From positions 17,362 through 81,361 of the forward strand of contig CALUNG010000010.1 in NCBI GenBank assembly GCA_944321955.1: a DNA stretch of 64,000 bases, given 5' to 3'. This stretch comes from an uncultured Alistipes sp. GTDB taxonomy: Bacteria; Bacteroidota; Bacteroidia; Bacteroidales; Rikenellaceae. The position numbers were made by a program, and so were the translations under genes. The notes under the pieces are model-generated. The model was not told where the DNA came from. It worked only from the letters and a program-made list of their open reading frames with translations, and ran no database searches. Shown one piece after another: positions 28,753 to 36,537 of this stretch (positions are counted from its first letter, which is position 1; the number at the start of each line of letters is the position of its first letter).

Positions 28753-28810
28753 AGATGCTGTTTTAGCGATTTTTTATTGTGGTTGCAATCAGTCAAATCT
28801 TTCCACATTT
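28753..28810 (-). ncRNA. SAM-II-type riboswitch (SAM_alpha) in the metK leader
   Basis: Read on the minus strand, the leader has P1 strands TGTGG (28806-28802) and CCACA (28781-28777). Between them lie GATTTGAC and ATTGCAA, then AATAAAAAA, then GCTAAAACAGC (28766-28756). These are the conserved single-stranded blocks of SAM-II RNAs (GAUUUAAC, AUUGCAA, AUAAA, GCUAAAA) in the same order and spacing. The loop CTG can pair with the 3' CAG to form the pseudoknot, replacing the CC/GG pair of the crystallised alphaproteobacterial RNA, that is, compensatory change. The predicted transcript starts about 15 nt before it. Placement before metK fits SAM sensing. Confidence 0.8.
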
Positions 28811-28831
28811 CTTCTCCCTCGAAAGGGTCTG

Positions 28832-28863
28832 CAAAGATATCGCCGTATGATGAAATATCCAAA
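28832..28863 (-). promoter_or_regulatory. Promoter of the metK leader
   Basis: On the minus strand TTTG (28863-28860), a 20-bp spacer, TATCTTTG (28839-28832): exact consensus. Predicted start near 28825, just ahead of the riboswitch. It overlaps the region before the divergent ung gene. Confidence 0.85.
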
Positions 28864-28898
28864 TATTTTGATAATTTTACACAAAATTTATCGCCCGT

Positions 28899-29561
28899 AT
28901 GCAGGTCAAGATAGCAGAAGACTGGAAGCAGATACTCGCTCCCGAATTCGACAAGCCTTATTTCGAACAACTTACCGGGTTTGTGCGCGAGGAGTATGCT
29001 ACCCGTCGCATATATCCGCGCGGTTCGAACATTTTCCGTGCTTTCGACAAGTGTCCCTTCGAACGGCTCAAGGTCGTTATCATCGGTCAGGATCCGTATC
29101 ACGGGCCCGGTCAGGCCAACGGGCTGTGCTTTTCGGTGGGCGACGGTGTACCTTTCCCGCCTTCGCTACAGAATATCTTCAAGGAGGTGCATGACGATAC
29201 CGGTGCACCGATACCCGTTTCGGGCAATCTCGACCGCTGGGCCGAGCAGGGAGTGCTGTTGCTCAATTCGGTGCTTACGGTGCGTGAACACGAGGCGGCC
29301 TCGCACGCGAACCACGGCTGGGAGACCTTTACCGATGCCGTAGTCAAGGCCATAGCCGAGCGCAAGGAGGGTATAGTTTACATGTTGTGGGGCAGTTACG
29401 CCCAGCGCAAGGGAGCCATTGCCGATCCTTCGCGTAATCTTATCCTGAAGGCCGTGCACCCTTCTCCTCTGTCGGTTTACCGTGGATTCTTCGGCTGCCA
29501 CCATTTTTCAAAGGCCAACGAATATCTGCGATCCATAGGCAAGACTCCGATAGAATGGTAG
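28899..29561 (+). CDS. ung: Uracil-DNA glycosylase, family 1
   Basis: The product is 220 residues. It removes uracil from DNA to start base-excision repair. The catalytic water-activating motif GQDPYHGPGQA is at residues 63-73 (Asp65), the uracil-binding LLNSVLTVR block follows, and the DNA-intercalating loop HPSPLSVYRGFFGCHHFSKAN is near the C-terminus. All family 1 motifs are intact and the length is usual. The gene is divergent from metK, with the two leaders overlapping in about 210 bp. No clear promoter of its own was found: the region after TTTG at 28867-28870 lacks a good -7 box. Confidence 0.96.
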   Translation: MQVKIAEDWKQILAPEFDKPYFEQLTGFVREEYATRRIYPRGSNIFRAFDKCPFERLKVVIIGQDPYHGPGQANGLCFSVGDGVPFPPSLQNIFKEVHDDTGAPIPVSGNLDRWAEQGVLLLNSVLTVREHEAASHANHGWETFTDAVVKAIAERKEGIVYMLWGSYAQRKGAIADPSRNLILKAVHPSPLSVYRGFFGCHHFSKANEYLRSIGKTPIEW

Positions 29562-29648
29562 GTGAGTTTCGGCGGTCTATGCCCAAGCAAACACTTCTTT
29601 GCCAAAGAGAATAAAAGGAATATTGTCGGCAAACCGTCGTCCGATGCA

Positions 29649-29686
29649 AAAAAAATAACGGTATCATCTTTCGAGGTGATACCGTT
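29649..29686 (-). terminator. Intrinsic terminator of rpoD
   Basis: A perfect 10-bp stem (AACGGTATCA at 29657-29666 with TGATACCGTT at 29677-29686) followed, reading leftward, by ATTTTTTT. Confidence 0.85.
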
Positions 29687-29712
29687 TATTTATAAGCTAC
29701 CGGCTCTGATTC

Positions 29713-30573
29713 CTATCCCAGATACGATTTGAGCAGTTTGCTGCGCGACGAGTGACGCAGACGGCGAATTGCCTTCTCCTTGATCTGACGTACACGCTCG
29801 CGCGTAAGGTCGAACTTCTCGCCGATCTCTTCGAGCGTCATCTCCGAGCATCCTATGCCGAAGAAATACTTGATGATGTCGCGCTCGCGCTCGGTCAGCG
29901 TCTCAAGTGCACGATCCACTTCCGTAGCCAGCGACTCGTTGATCAGTCCGCGGTCGGCGTTGGGCGAATCGGGATTCACAAGCACGTCGAGCAGCGAGTT
30001 GTCCTCACCGTCGGCAAACGGTGCATCGACCGATATGTGGCGGCCGGCGACACGCAGCGTGTCGGTGACCTTCTCTTTAGGCAGCTCCAGCTCGGTTGCG
30101 AGCTCTTCGGGCGACGGGGTACGTTCGTGCTCCTGCTCGAAGCGGGCGAAAGCCTTGTTTATCTTGTTGAGCGAACCTACCTGGTTCAGCGGCAGACGTA
30201 CTATTCGCGACTGTTCGGCCAAAGCCTGGAGGATCGACTGGCGGATCCACCACACGGCGTAGGAAATGAATTTGAAACCACGTGTTTCGTCGAATTTCTC
30301 TGCTGCCTTGATAAGTCCGAGATTGCCCTCGTTGATAAGGTCCGGCAGGCTCAAACCCTGATTCTGATACTGTTTGGCCACCGAAACCACGAAGCGCAAA
30401 TTGGCTTTTGTCAGTTTCTCCAGCGCCTCCTGATCACCCTTCTTGATGCGTTGCGCGAGTTCCACCTCCTCCTCGACGGTGATGAGTTCCTCCTTGCCTA
30501 TCTCCTGGAGGTACTTGTCGAGCGACGCGCTTTCGCGGTTGGTGATCGATTTCGTAATTTTTAATTGACGCAT
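29713..30573 (-). CDS. rpoD: Primary sigma factor RpoD/SigA
   Basis: The product is 286 residues, the short form of the group 1 sigma factor usual in Bacteroidota, lacking region 1.1 and the large non-conserved insert. Region 1.2 ([31 protein letters not shown]) is at residues 17-50. Region 2 includes [38 protein letters not shown] and the -7-recognising [19 protein letters not shown]. Regions 3 and 4 end in [30 protein letters not shown], the -33-binding helix-turn-helix. This factor reads the TTTG/TAnnTTTG promoters listed throughout the window. A long inverted repeat lies just upstream. Confidence 0.95.
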   Translation of the reverse strand: MRQLKITKSITNRESASLDKYLQEIGKEELITVEEEVELAQRIKKGDQEALEKLTKANLRFVVSVAKQYQNQGLSLPDLINEGNLGLIKAAEKFDETRGFKFISYAVWWIRQSILQALAEQSRIVRLPLNQVGSLNKINKAFARFEQEHERTPSPEELATELELPKEKVTDTLRVAGRHISVDAPFADGEDNSLLDVLVNPDSPNADRGLINESLATEVDRALETLTERERDIIKYFFGIGCSEMTLEEIGEKFDLTRERVRQIKEKAIRRLRHSSRSKLLKSYLG

Positions 30574-30601
30574 AATTTATTTGCTCCTATCTTATAAAAC
30601 A

Positions 30602-30655
30602 ATTGACTTTTACTTCGTCCAGCTGTGACATGTGCGGGCTGAAGTAAAAGTCAAT
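30602..30655 (-). other. Long perfect inverted repeat between htrA and rpoD
   Basis: ATTGACTTTTACTTC (30602-30616) is exactly complementary to GAAGTAAAAGTCAAT (30641-30655), 15 bp with a 24-nt loop that can form a little more pairing. Reading leftward it is followed by TGTTTTATAAG, a weak T-rich tail. It may terminate htrA, or act in the rpoD 5' region. Confidence 0.7.
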
Positions 30656-30680
30656 CGTATGGTTTGGCCGTTACGTCAGC

Positions 30681-32165
30681 TTACTCCACAATCACATAAC
30701 TTGCGGCACGTCCGTCGGGATATATACCGTCTATGGACGAAACCTTGTCGGTTATGCGGTTCATGTCCGAAACTCCGTAGATCGCTTTGTCGTTGATGTG
30801 GGTGATGACGAATCCCTGCTTTACGCGGGCTCTCTCGAGCAGGCCTCCGCGTTTGATTCCCGCTACCTGTACTCCGCCACGTATGTCGAGCGAGCGGCAC
30901 AACTTGGCGCTTGCATCGACGAACTTGCCGCCCAGGACAGCCTCCACATCCACGCTTTCGCGCGTCAGAAGTTCAGTTTTACCGGCTTTATTACGTAAAG
31001 TAACTTCAAAATGTTTCAGATCGCCATCTCTTTTTACCGATATTTTCACCTTGTCGTTGGGACGGTGCTGTGCGATCTGCTCGGTAATGGTGGTACCGCT
31101 ATCAATTTTCACGCCGTCGATGTCGACAATCACATCGCCCTTGCGTATTCCGGCTTCGGATGCCGCACCGCCTTCGATGACCGATGCCACGTATGCACCG
31201 CCTATCTCCTTGATGCCGGTATCCTTGCCCAATTCGTCGATGAAGTTCTGGTCGACCATGCGATACGATATGCCGAGCATTGCACGCTGTACGACGCCAT
31301 ACTCCTTGAGGTCTACGACTACCTTGCGGACGATCGTCTCGGGAACGGCGAACGAATAGCCTATGTAGCTTCCGGTCGACGACTTGATGACGGTGTTGAT
31401 GCCTACGAGTTCACCGCGCGTGTTTACCAGCGCACCACCCGAGTTGCCGGGGTTGACGGCTGCATCGGTCTGTATGAACGACTCGATACGGAACTCGTTG
31501 GGAATGACGTCGAGACGGCGGGCCTTGGCGCTGACTATGCCGGCCGTAACCGTAGAGCGCAGGTCGAAGGGCGAGCCGATGGCCAATACCCATTCACCCA
31601 GACGCAGGGCGTCGGAACTGCCGAAAGGCAGCGTCGGTAACTTGTCGGCGTCGATCTTTATGAGCGCGATGTCCGTCGTGGGATCCGTGCCGATAACCTT
31701 GGCGTCGAACGAACGTCCGTCGTTGAGCGTTACGCGAAGCTTGGTGGCTTCGTCAACGACATGGTTGTTGGTCACGATGTAACCGTCTTCCGATATGATC
31801 ACGCCAGAACCGCCGGCGCGGCGCTCCTGAACCTGCGGACGTCCCTCATAGTATCCGCCCTGCGGAATGCCGAAAAACTCGAGGAACGGATCGTAGGAAC
31901 GCTGACGCATCTCCACCTCCTGTACGGCCTCGATGTTGACTACGGCCTTGACCGCATTCTCGGCCGCATAGGTCAGGTCGGGATATTTGTCGGCTTCGTA
32001 TGCCGTGAATTGCGTACCGAGGGACGGATTGCGTTCGACGGTACGTTCAACTACCTTTATCTCTTGGCCGTTACGGCTTATGCGTGCGACGCTCCAGGCG
32101 GTAAGGCCTCCGGCGAGTGCCGATACGGCCAATATGCCCAAAAATAAAAATGCTCTCTTTTTCAT
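30681..32165 (-). CDS. HtrA/DegP-family periplasmic serine protease
   Basis: The product is 494 residues from MKKRAFLFLGILAVSALAGG, an N-terminal signal or membrane anchor. The trypsin-like triad is His135 (IVTNNHVVDEA), Asp165 (DPTTDIALIK) and Ser242 (VNPGNSGGALVN). Two PDZ domains follow: the first begins near LGISYRMVDQNF and includes GDVIVDIDGVKI, the second near VAGIKRGGLLERARVKQGFVITHINDKAIYG. Such proteases degrade or refold damaged envelope proteins. The frame is open further upstream, but the ATG at 32165 gives a standard signal sequence. It lies upstream of rpoD in the same direction, separated by the inverted repeat. Confidence 0.94.
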   Translation of the reverse strand: MKKRAFLFLGILAVSALAGGLTAWSVARISRNGQEIKVVERTVERNPSLGTQFTAYEADKYPDLTYAAENAVKAVVNIEAVQEVEMRQRSYDPFLEFFGIPQGGYYEGRPQVQERRAGGSGVIISEDGYIVTNNHVVDEATKLRVTLNDGRSFDAKVIGTDPTTDIALIKIDADKLPTLPFGSSDALRLGEWVLAIGSPFDLRSTVTAGIVSAKARRLDVIPNEFRIESFIQTDAAVNPGNSGGALVNTRGELVGINTVIKSSTGSYIGYSFAVPETIVRKVVVDLKEYGVVQRAMLGISYRMVDQNFIDELGKDTGIKEIGGAYVASVIEGGAASEAGIRKGDVIVDIDGVKIDSGTTITEQIAQHRPNDKVKISVKRDGDLKHFEVTLRNKAGKTELLTRESVDVEAVLGGKFVDASAKLCRSLDIRGGVQVAGIKRGGLLERARVKQGFVITHINDKAIYGVSDMNRITDKVSSIDGIYPDGRAASYVIVE

Positions 32166-32186
32166 AACAACAAAAATTAAATTCAA

Positions 32187-32368
32187 TTATTATCAAATCA
32201 GAGGCTAAGTCACTTCATGCAGTTATATTTTGTGTGTTTCGTTAAGACAAACGCAAGCACTTCACAAATATTGCGGAATATTTACATTTTTTGCGACAAC
32301 ATTTCGTTCCGGTGCCGTGTCGGCCGCGGAACACATCTGCGCAAATGGCGTATATGCTTGTGGTGATG
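32187..32368. other. AT-rich intergenic region between trmB and htrA
   Basis: No gene is seen. An imperfect palindrome (AAATATT, GCGG, AATATTT near 32265-32283) could be a weak terminator for trmB. No exact promoter for htrA was found. Confidence 0.4.
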
Positions 32369-33112
32369 TTATTTGCGGGCCTCCTCGTTGTCCTTCTCGT
32401 CGCTGAGGTCACCGTCCCAGTCGAACATCTCGAAGTCGCGTTGTCCGCCCAGACCGAAGCGCGTGTAGGTTATCGGAAGGCCTCGTTCGAGGAACATCTG
32501 TTCGTAGGCGGTCTTTACCGACAGAACCTCGTCGGCATATCCCGAGCCGTAAATGTCGCGGTTCGATACCTCGCACGGCAGCCCGAAACGGCGTATGACG
32601 GCATCGGTGTATTCATAGAGGTGCTGCGAGTCGGTCTTGAGGTTGATGGCTCCTTCAGGGCGCAGCATGCGGGCATAACTACTGAGGAACAGCGGTGAGG
32701 TGAGGCGTTTCTTCGCGCGGCGCGTCTTGAGCTGCGGATCGGGAAAGGTTATCCATATTTCGTCGATCTCGCCTTCGCCGAAAAACGACTCGATGAACTC
32801 GATACGCGTGCGTACGAATGCAACGTTGCGCATCTGCTTCTCGGTTGCGGTCTTGGCGCCGCGCCACATGCGCGCTCCCTTTATGTCGACGCCTATGTAG
32901 TTGCGGTCGGGATCGCGTTGCGCCAGAGCTATCGTATATTCGCCCTTGCCGCACCCCAGTTCGAGAACTATGGGATTGTCGTTGTGGAAGAAACTCTCAT
33001 GCCAATGCCCCTTGAGTGGATGGTCGCGGTGGAATATCTCTTCGAAGTCGGGCTGTATCATGCAGTCGAACGTCAGGTTCTCGGCAAAACGTCGCAGTTT
33101 GTCTTTTCCCAT
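32369..33112 (-). CDS. trmB: tRNA (guanine-N7-)-methyltransferase
   Basis: The product is 247 residues. TrmB adds a methyl group to N7 of G46 in tRNA using SAM. The SAM-binding motif is VLELGCGKGEYTIALAQRDP near residue 50, followed by NYIGVDIKGARMWRGAKTA and the signature EIWITFPDPQLKTRRAKKRLTSPLFLSSYARML. Near the C-terminus TAYEQMFLERGLPITYTRFGL is typical. The last residues are an acidic/basic tail (DWDGDLSDEKDNEEARK). It starts 2 bp after the gldH stop, so ricT, gldH and trmB appear to be one operon. Confidence 0.94.
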   Translation of the reverse strand: MGKDKLRRFAENLTFDCMIQPDFEEIFHRDHPLKGHWHESFFHNDNPIVLELGCGKGEYTIALAQRDPDRNYIGVDIKGARMWRGAKTATEKQMRNVAFVRTRIEFIESFFGEGEIDEIWITFPDPQLKTRRAKKRLTSPLFLSSYARMLRPEGAINLKTDSQHLYEYTDAVIRRFGLPCEVSNRDIYGSGYADEVLSVKTAYEQMFLERGLPITYTRFGLGGQRDFEMFDWDGDLSDEKDNEEARK

Positions 33113-33114
33113 CT

Positions 33115-33546
33115 CTACTCCTTTGTTTCAAATGTTATTCCTATGGCTTCGATTCCGCGTTGAGGTGTGTCCGGGGTTATGCTTATGCTGTACCGGCCCG
33201 TTTGCGAGAGGCGTGACGACAGTCTGTATGGTATCTTCTCGACGGCAGAGGTGGGCGCCGGCTTGCGTTTGAGTCCGAGACGGCAAGCGAACTGCTCGCT
33301 GAAGAGCGTCGAGTCGGGAGCCTCGGTGGTGATCGTCAACGGCAGGGTGGCCTCATGACGGTCGGCATTGTACCTTACCACCAGCGATATGTCGCGTAAC
33401 GACACCGTGTCGCGGTTGTCGTAGCCGATGACCGTGCAGCTGCTCCAGTCGCCCGGATGCACATCGTTCATGACCGTCTCGACGGATGTGGTGCATCCGA
33501 CCAGAATTGCGGCTGCGGCCGCGACGACTGTCGCCCTGGTAATCAT
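33115..33546 (-). CDS. gldH: GldH-family lipoprotein
   Basis: The product is 143 residues from MITRATVVAAAAAILVGC; the lipobox LVGC puts the modified cysteine at residue 18. The frame extends upstream into ricT, but no start there gives a signal peptide. GldH is a gliding-motility lipoprotein in flavobacteria that is kept in non-gliding Bacteroidales, where it usually lies next to ricT, as here. The C-terminal block RYSISITPDTPQRGIEAIGITFE fits the family. Assignment depends on this block, on the lipoprotein signal and on the neighbour; overall similarity is modest. Its role outside gliding species is not known. Confidence 0.7.
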   Translation of the reverse strand: MITRATVVAAAAAILVGCTTSVETVMNDVHPGDWSSCTVIGYDNRDTVSLRDISLVVRYNADRHEATLPLTITTEAPDSTLFSEQFACRLGLKRKPAPTSAVEKIPYRLSSRLSQTGRYSISITPDTPQRGIEAIGITFETKE

Positions 33547-33547
33547 G

Positions 33548-34921
33548 TTACTGTTTCTCGTTGCGGTTGCCTGTCTGCCTGCCGTTTTGCTGATTGTTGC
33601 CCTGGCTGTTCTCTTTGCGGTTATTGCGGTGATGCCTGTTGTTGTGAGGACGGTTGCCGCCATTGTTGCGCTGTTCCGCCGTAGCGGTCTGTTGTCCGTT
33701 GGTCGCCTTGCCGTCATCGCCTGATGGACGCTGGACCGGTTTGTTGGTGTTTTGACCTTCGGCTCTCTTCTCGTCGGGACGGTTGCCGTGACGGTTGCGG
33801 TTCTTGCGGTTGCGGTTCTTGCGCTTGTTGTCGAAACGGGTGATGCTGTCCTCCTCGGTGCGGAATGTCGGCTCCTCGTATTCGGGCGTGCCGTCGTTGT
33901 CGAGCAGCTGCTCTACTTTACGACCGGCCCGATTGGCCGCAATTATCTCCCTGACGCGCGATACGGGCAGCGTTACCATGTTCGACATCGAATCCTTGCT
34001 GCTGCTGAAGGACATGGTGCGTGCAAGAATATCGCTCTTTACGAGGAAGTATTCACCGTCGAGCGTCTGCAGCGGCTCCCTGATCTTCGGGAAGTCGCGG
34101 CGTGCATCGGCATAGGCGTCGTATTCGTACATCAGACAACACTTCAGTTTCGAGCACTGGCCTGCCAGTTTCTGCGGGTTGAGAGATATCTCCTGCATGC
34201 GGGCGGCATTGGTCGTTACGCTCGAAAAACTCGATATCCACGATGCACAGCACAACTGTCGGCCGCAGGCTCCGATGCCGCCGATGCGGCCGGCCTCCTG
34301 TCGGGCACCGATCTGCTTCATCTCGATGCGTATGTGGAACTGCTCGGCGAAGACCTTGATCAGCTCGCGGAAATCTACACGTCCCTCGGCTATGTAGTAG
34401 AATATGGCCTTGATCTTGTCGCCCTGATATTCGACGTCGCCGATCTTCATCTCGAGACCCATCTCGGCGGCGATCTGGCGCGAGCGTATCATCGTCTCGT
34501 GTTCGAGGGCTATGGCCTCCTGCCAGCGTTCGATATCGTATGGTTTGGCCTTGCGGTAGATCTTCTTGTATTCGCCGTTGTAGGGGTTGAAGCCCACGCG
34601 GCGCATCTGTTTGGCCACGATGTCGCCCGTGAGCGACACGATGCCGATGTCATGGCCGGGCGAAGCCTCCACAGCCACGATGTCGCCGCGTTTGAGCGGC
34701 AGGTTGTTGACGTTGCGGTAATATGACCGGCGCGTATTCTTGAAACGTACCTCGACTATGTCGGTCGGGATGTTGTCAGGATACTCCTCGAGCCATGCCG
34801 TCTCGTGGAGCTTGTAGCACCCTTCGCACGGAACGGCGGCGGCTTCGCCGTCATTCTCGTAGAATAGACATCCGCGACCCATTTCGGGTTTGTTGTTGTC
34901 GTTATATTCTGAAGATGACAT
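33548..34921 (-). CDS. ricT: RicT/PSP1-family protein
   Basis: The product is 457 residues. The PSP1 domain occupies about residues 30-330. It carries cysteine pairs: GCLFYENDGEAAAVPCEGC near the N-terminus, GACGRQLCCASW, and GQCSKLKCCLMYEYDAY. In Bacillus, RicT (YaaT) with RicA and RicF forms an Fe-S complex that aids RNA maturation and phosphorelay; whether partners exist here is unknown. The last ~100 residues are a low-complexity tail of Asn, Arg, Gln and Gly (KRKNRNRKNRNRHGNRPDEK..., then NNGGNRPHNNRHHRNN), which looks disordered and RNA-binding. It heads the operon ricT-gldH-trmB. Confidence 0.88.
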   Translation of the reverse strand: MSSSEYNDNNKPEMGRGCLFYENDGEAAAVPCEGCYKLHETAWLEEYPDNIPTDIVEVRFKNTRRSYYRNVNNLPLKRGDIVAVEASPGHDIGIVSLTGDIVAKQMRRVGFNPYNGEYKKIYRKAKPYDIERWQEAIALEHETMIRSRQIAAEMGLEMKIGDVEYQGDKIKAIFYYIAEGRVDFRELIKVFAEQFHIRIEMKQIGARQEAGRIGGIGACGRQLCCASWISSFSSVTTNAARMQEISLNPQKLAGQCSKLKCCLMYEYDAYADARRDFPKIREPLQTLDGEYFLVKSDILARTMSFSSSKDSMSNMVTLPVSRVREIIAANRAGRKVEQLLDNDGTPEYEEPTFRTEEDSITRFDNKRKNRNRKNRNRHGNRPDEKRAEGQNTNKPVQRPSGDDGKATNGQQTATAEQRNNGGNRPHNNRHHRNNRKENSQGNNQQNGRQTGNRNEKQ

Positions 34922-34941
34922 TTATTTTCGTAAAATTTCTA

Positions 34942-34973
34942 CAAATATACGAAAAGCTTAGCGCCGAGCCAAA
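34942..34973 (-). promoter_or_regulatory. Promoter of the ricT-gldH-trmB operon
   Basis: On the minus strand TTTG (34973-34970), 20-bp spacer, TATATTTG (34949-34942): exact consensus. Predicted start about 15 nt before the ATG. Confidence 0.85.
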
Positions 34974-35111
34974 TTTGGATACCCAAGATTTCAAATTTGA
35001 CCTGCGGAAAGCATGCGGATATTCCCAAAAACAGGAAAAAGAGTGTCGGTTCCGGACGACGTCGCAGAATTTGAACACTATTTGCTGCGTATGTGTTCGG
35101 GAATAAATTGC

Positions 35112-35119
35112 TATCTTTG
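35112..35119 (+). promoter_or_regulatory. Putative -7 element of the first MATE gene
   Basis: TATCTTTG at 35112-35119; no good -33 box. The ATG is 8 bp beyond, so the transcript would be leaderless or nearly so. Confidence 0.5.
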
Positions 35120-35126
35120 CGGCCGT

Positions 35127-36491
35127 ATGTATGCATTTTCAAAATACAGGGAGCAGTATCGCGCCAACCTCAGGCTTGCGCTTCCGGTTGTGATTGCGCA
35201 GCTCGGTCAGATACTCGTACAGTTCGCCGACAACGTGATGGTCGGACGCTATGGCGGCGACGACGCTCTGCCGCTGGCTTCGGTGGCATTCGGCAGTTCG
35301 GCCTCGTTCCTCTTCTTCATCGCGGGTCTCGGCATAACGTTCGGACTGACGCCATTGATTGGTGAGCTCTTTGTACGCGGCGAGACGCGACGCTCGTCGT
35401 CATATCTGAAGCATTCGCTTGTCCTGTACGGCCTTTTCGGCGTCGGGATAACGTTGCTGCAGCTGCTCTTCGCTCCGATGCTTTACCGCATGGGACAGCC
35501 TGTCGAAGTGGTCGACATGGCGCTGCCGTATTACCGTTATCTGGCATTCAGCATGCTGCCGGTAATGCTCTTCGGCTCGTTCAAACAGTTTCTCGAGGGC
35601 GTGGGCAACACCGTCGCCTCGATGGTTATAATACTCGGATGCAACCTGCTTAACATACTGCTGAACTGGATATTCATCAACGGTGAACTGGGTGCTCCGG
35701 AGATGGGCGGTGCCGGTGCCGGTCTGGCCACGATGATATCGCGTGCCGTGATGCCGGTGGCTGCATTCGTATATTTCATGGTACAGGAGCGTTACCGCCG
35801 TTATCTGCGTCTCTTCCCGTCGCTGTCGCTGCGCCGGGCCCAGTTCAACGACCTCTTCAAGATGGGGCTGCCCATTGCGGCGCAGATGTTCCTCGAGGCT
35901 GCGGCTTTCGTCATCACAAGCGTGATGATGGGGTGGTTCGACGTGGTGGCCATCAGCTCGAACCAGATAGCCATGACACTCGGAAACTGCGCATTCATGA
36001 TAGTGACGGCCGTCGGTGCCGCTACAACAATCCGTGTATCGCACTGTTACGGCGCCCGCAATATCGGCGAGATGAGCCTTGCCGCCAAGGCGTCGCTGCA
36101 CATAGTCCTGCTCTGGAACACACTGGCCATAGTTGCGTTCGTATCGTTGCGACACCTTATTCCGCACCTCTTCACCTCGAACGCCGCCGTTATCGACATG
36201 ACTGCGCTGTTGCTGGTGTTCGTGTCTCTGTATCAGCTGTCCGACGGCCTGCAGTGTGTCGCCATAGGCATCATGCGAGGCTTCCAGGATGTGAAGGTCA
36301 TTCCGTGGATATCGTTCCTGGCATACATTGTCCTGAATCTGCCCGTGGGGTATCTGTTCGGCTTCACGTTGGGCATGGGCCCGTGCGGCCTCTATATCGG
36401 ATATTTCGTCGGCCTGACTACTTCGGCCGTACTTCTGCTGCTGCGCATAAAGCGCAAGGTAAGGTATCTGCGGCAGCACAATCCCGCATGA
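35127..36491 (+). CDS. MATE-family efflux transporter (NorM-like)
   Basis: The product is 454 residues from MYAFSKYREQYRANLRLALPVVIAQLGQ. About twelve membrane helices are visible as two six-helix halves, the standard MATE arrangement. The first half has QFADNVMVGRYGGDDALPLASVAFGSSASFLFF, the second MGLPIAAQMFLEAAAFVITSVMMGWFDVVAISSNQIAMTLGNCAFM. The pattern resembles NorM-type multidrug/Na+ or H+ antiporters more than the MepA group found later in this window. The frame extends upstream, but this ATG precedes the conserved first helix and follows a -7 element. The substrate is not predictable. Confidence 0.92.
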   Translation: MYAFSKYREQYRANLRLALPVVIAQLGQILVQFADNVMVGRYGGDDALPLASVAFGSSASFLFFIAGLGITFGLTPLIGELFVRGETRRSSSYLKHSLVLYGLFGVGITLLQLLFAPMLYRMGQPVEVVDMALPYYRYLAFSMLPVMLFGSFKQFLEGVGNTVASMVIILGCNLLNILLNWIFINGELGAPEMGGAGAGLATMISRAVMPVAAFVYFMVQERYRRYLRLFPSLSLRRAQFNDLFKMGLPIAAQMFLEAAAFVITSVMMGWFDVVAISSNQIAMTLGNCAFMIVTAVGAATTIRVSHCYGARNIGEMSLAAKASLHIVLLWNTLAIVAFVSLRHLIPHLFTSNAAVIDMTALLLVFVSLYQLSDGLQCVAIGIMRGFQDVKVIPWISFLAYIVLNLPVGYLFGFTLGMGPCGLYIGYFVGLTTSAVLLLLRIKRKVRYLRQHNPA

Positions 36492-36498
36492 AAACAGC

Positions 36499-36535
36499 GA
36501 CGGCCGGACCTGTCAAGTCCGGCCGTCTGCCTTTT
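36499..36535. terminator. Bidirectional terminator between the MATE gene and clpC
   Basis: A perfect 11-bp stem (GACGGCCGGAC at 36499-36509 with GTCCGGCCGTC at 36517-36527), 7-nt loop and a short T stretch on the right; it separates convergent genes. Confidence 0.8.
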
Positions 36536-36537
36536 CG

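Noticed and set aside
28707-29102. 131-codon minus-strand open frame between metK and ung
   Set aside because: It is antisense to the start of ung and runs through the metK promoter and riboswitch; the exact promoter lies inside it.
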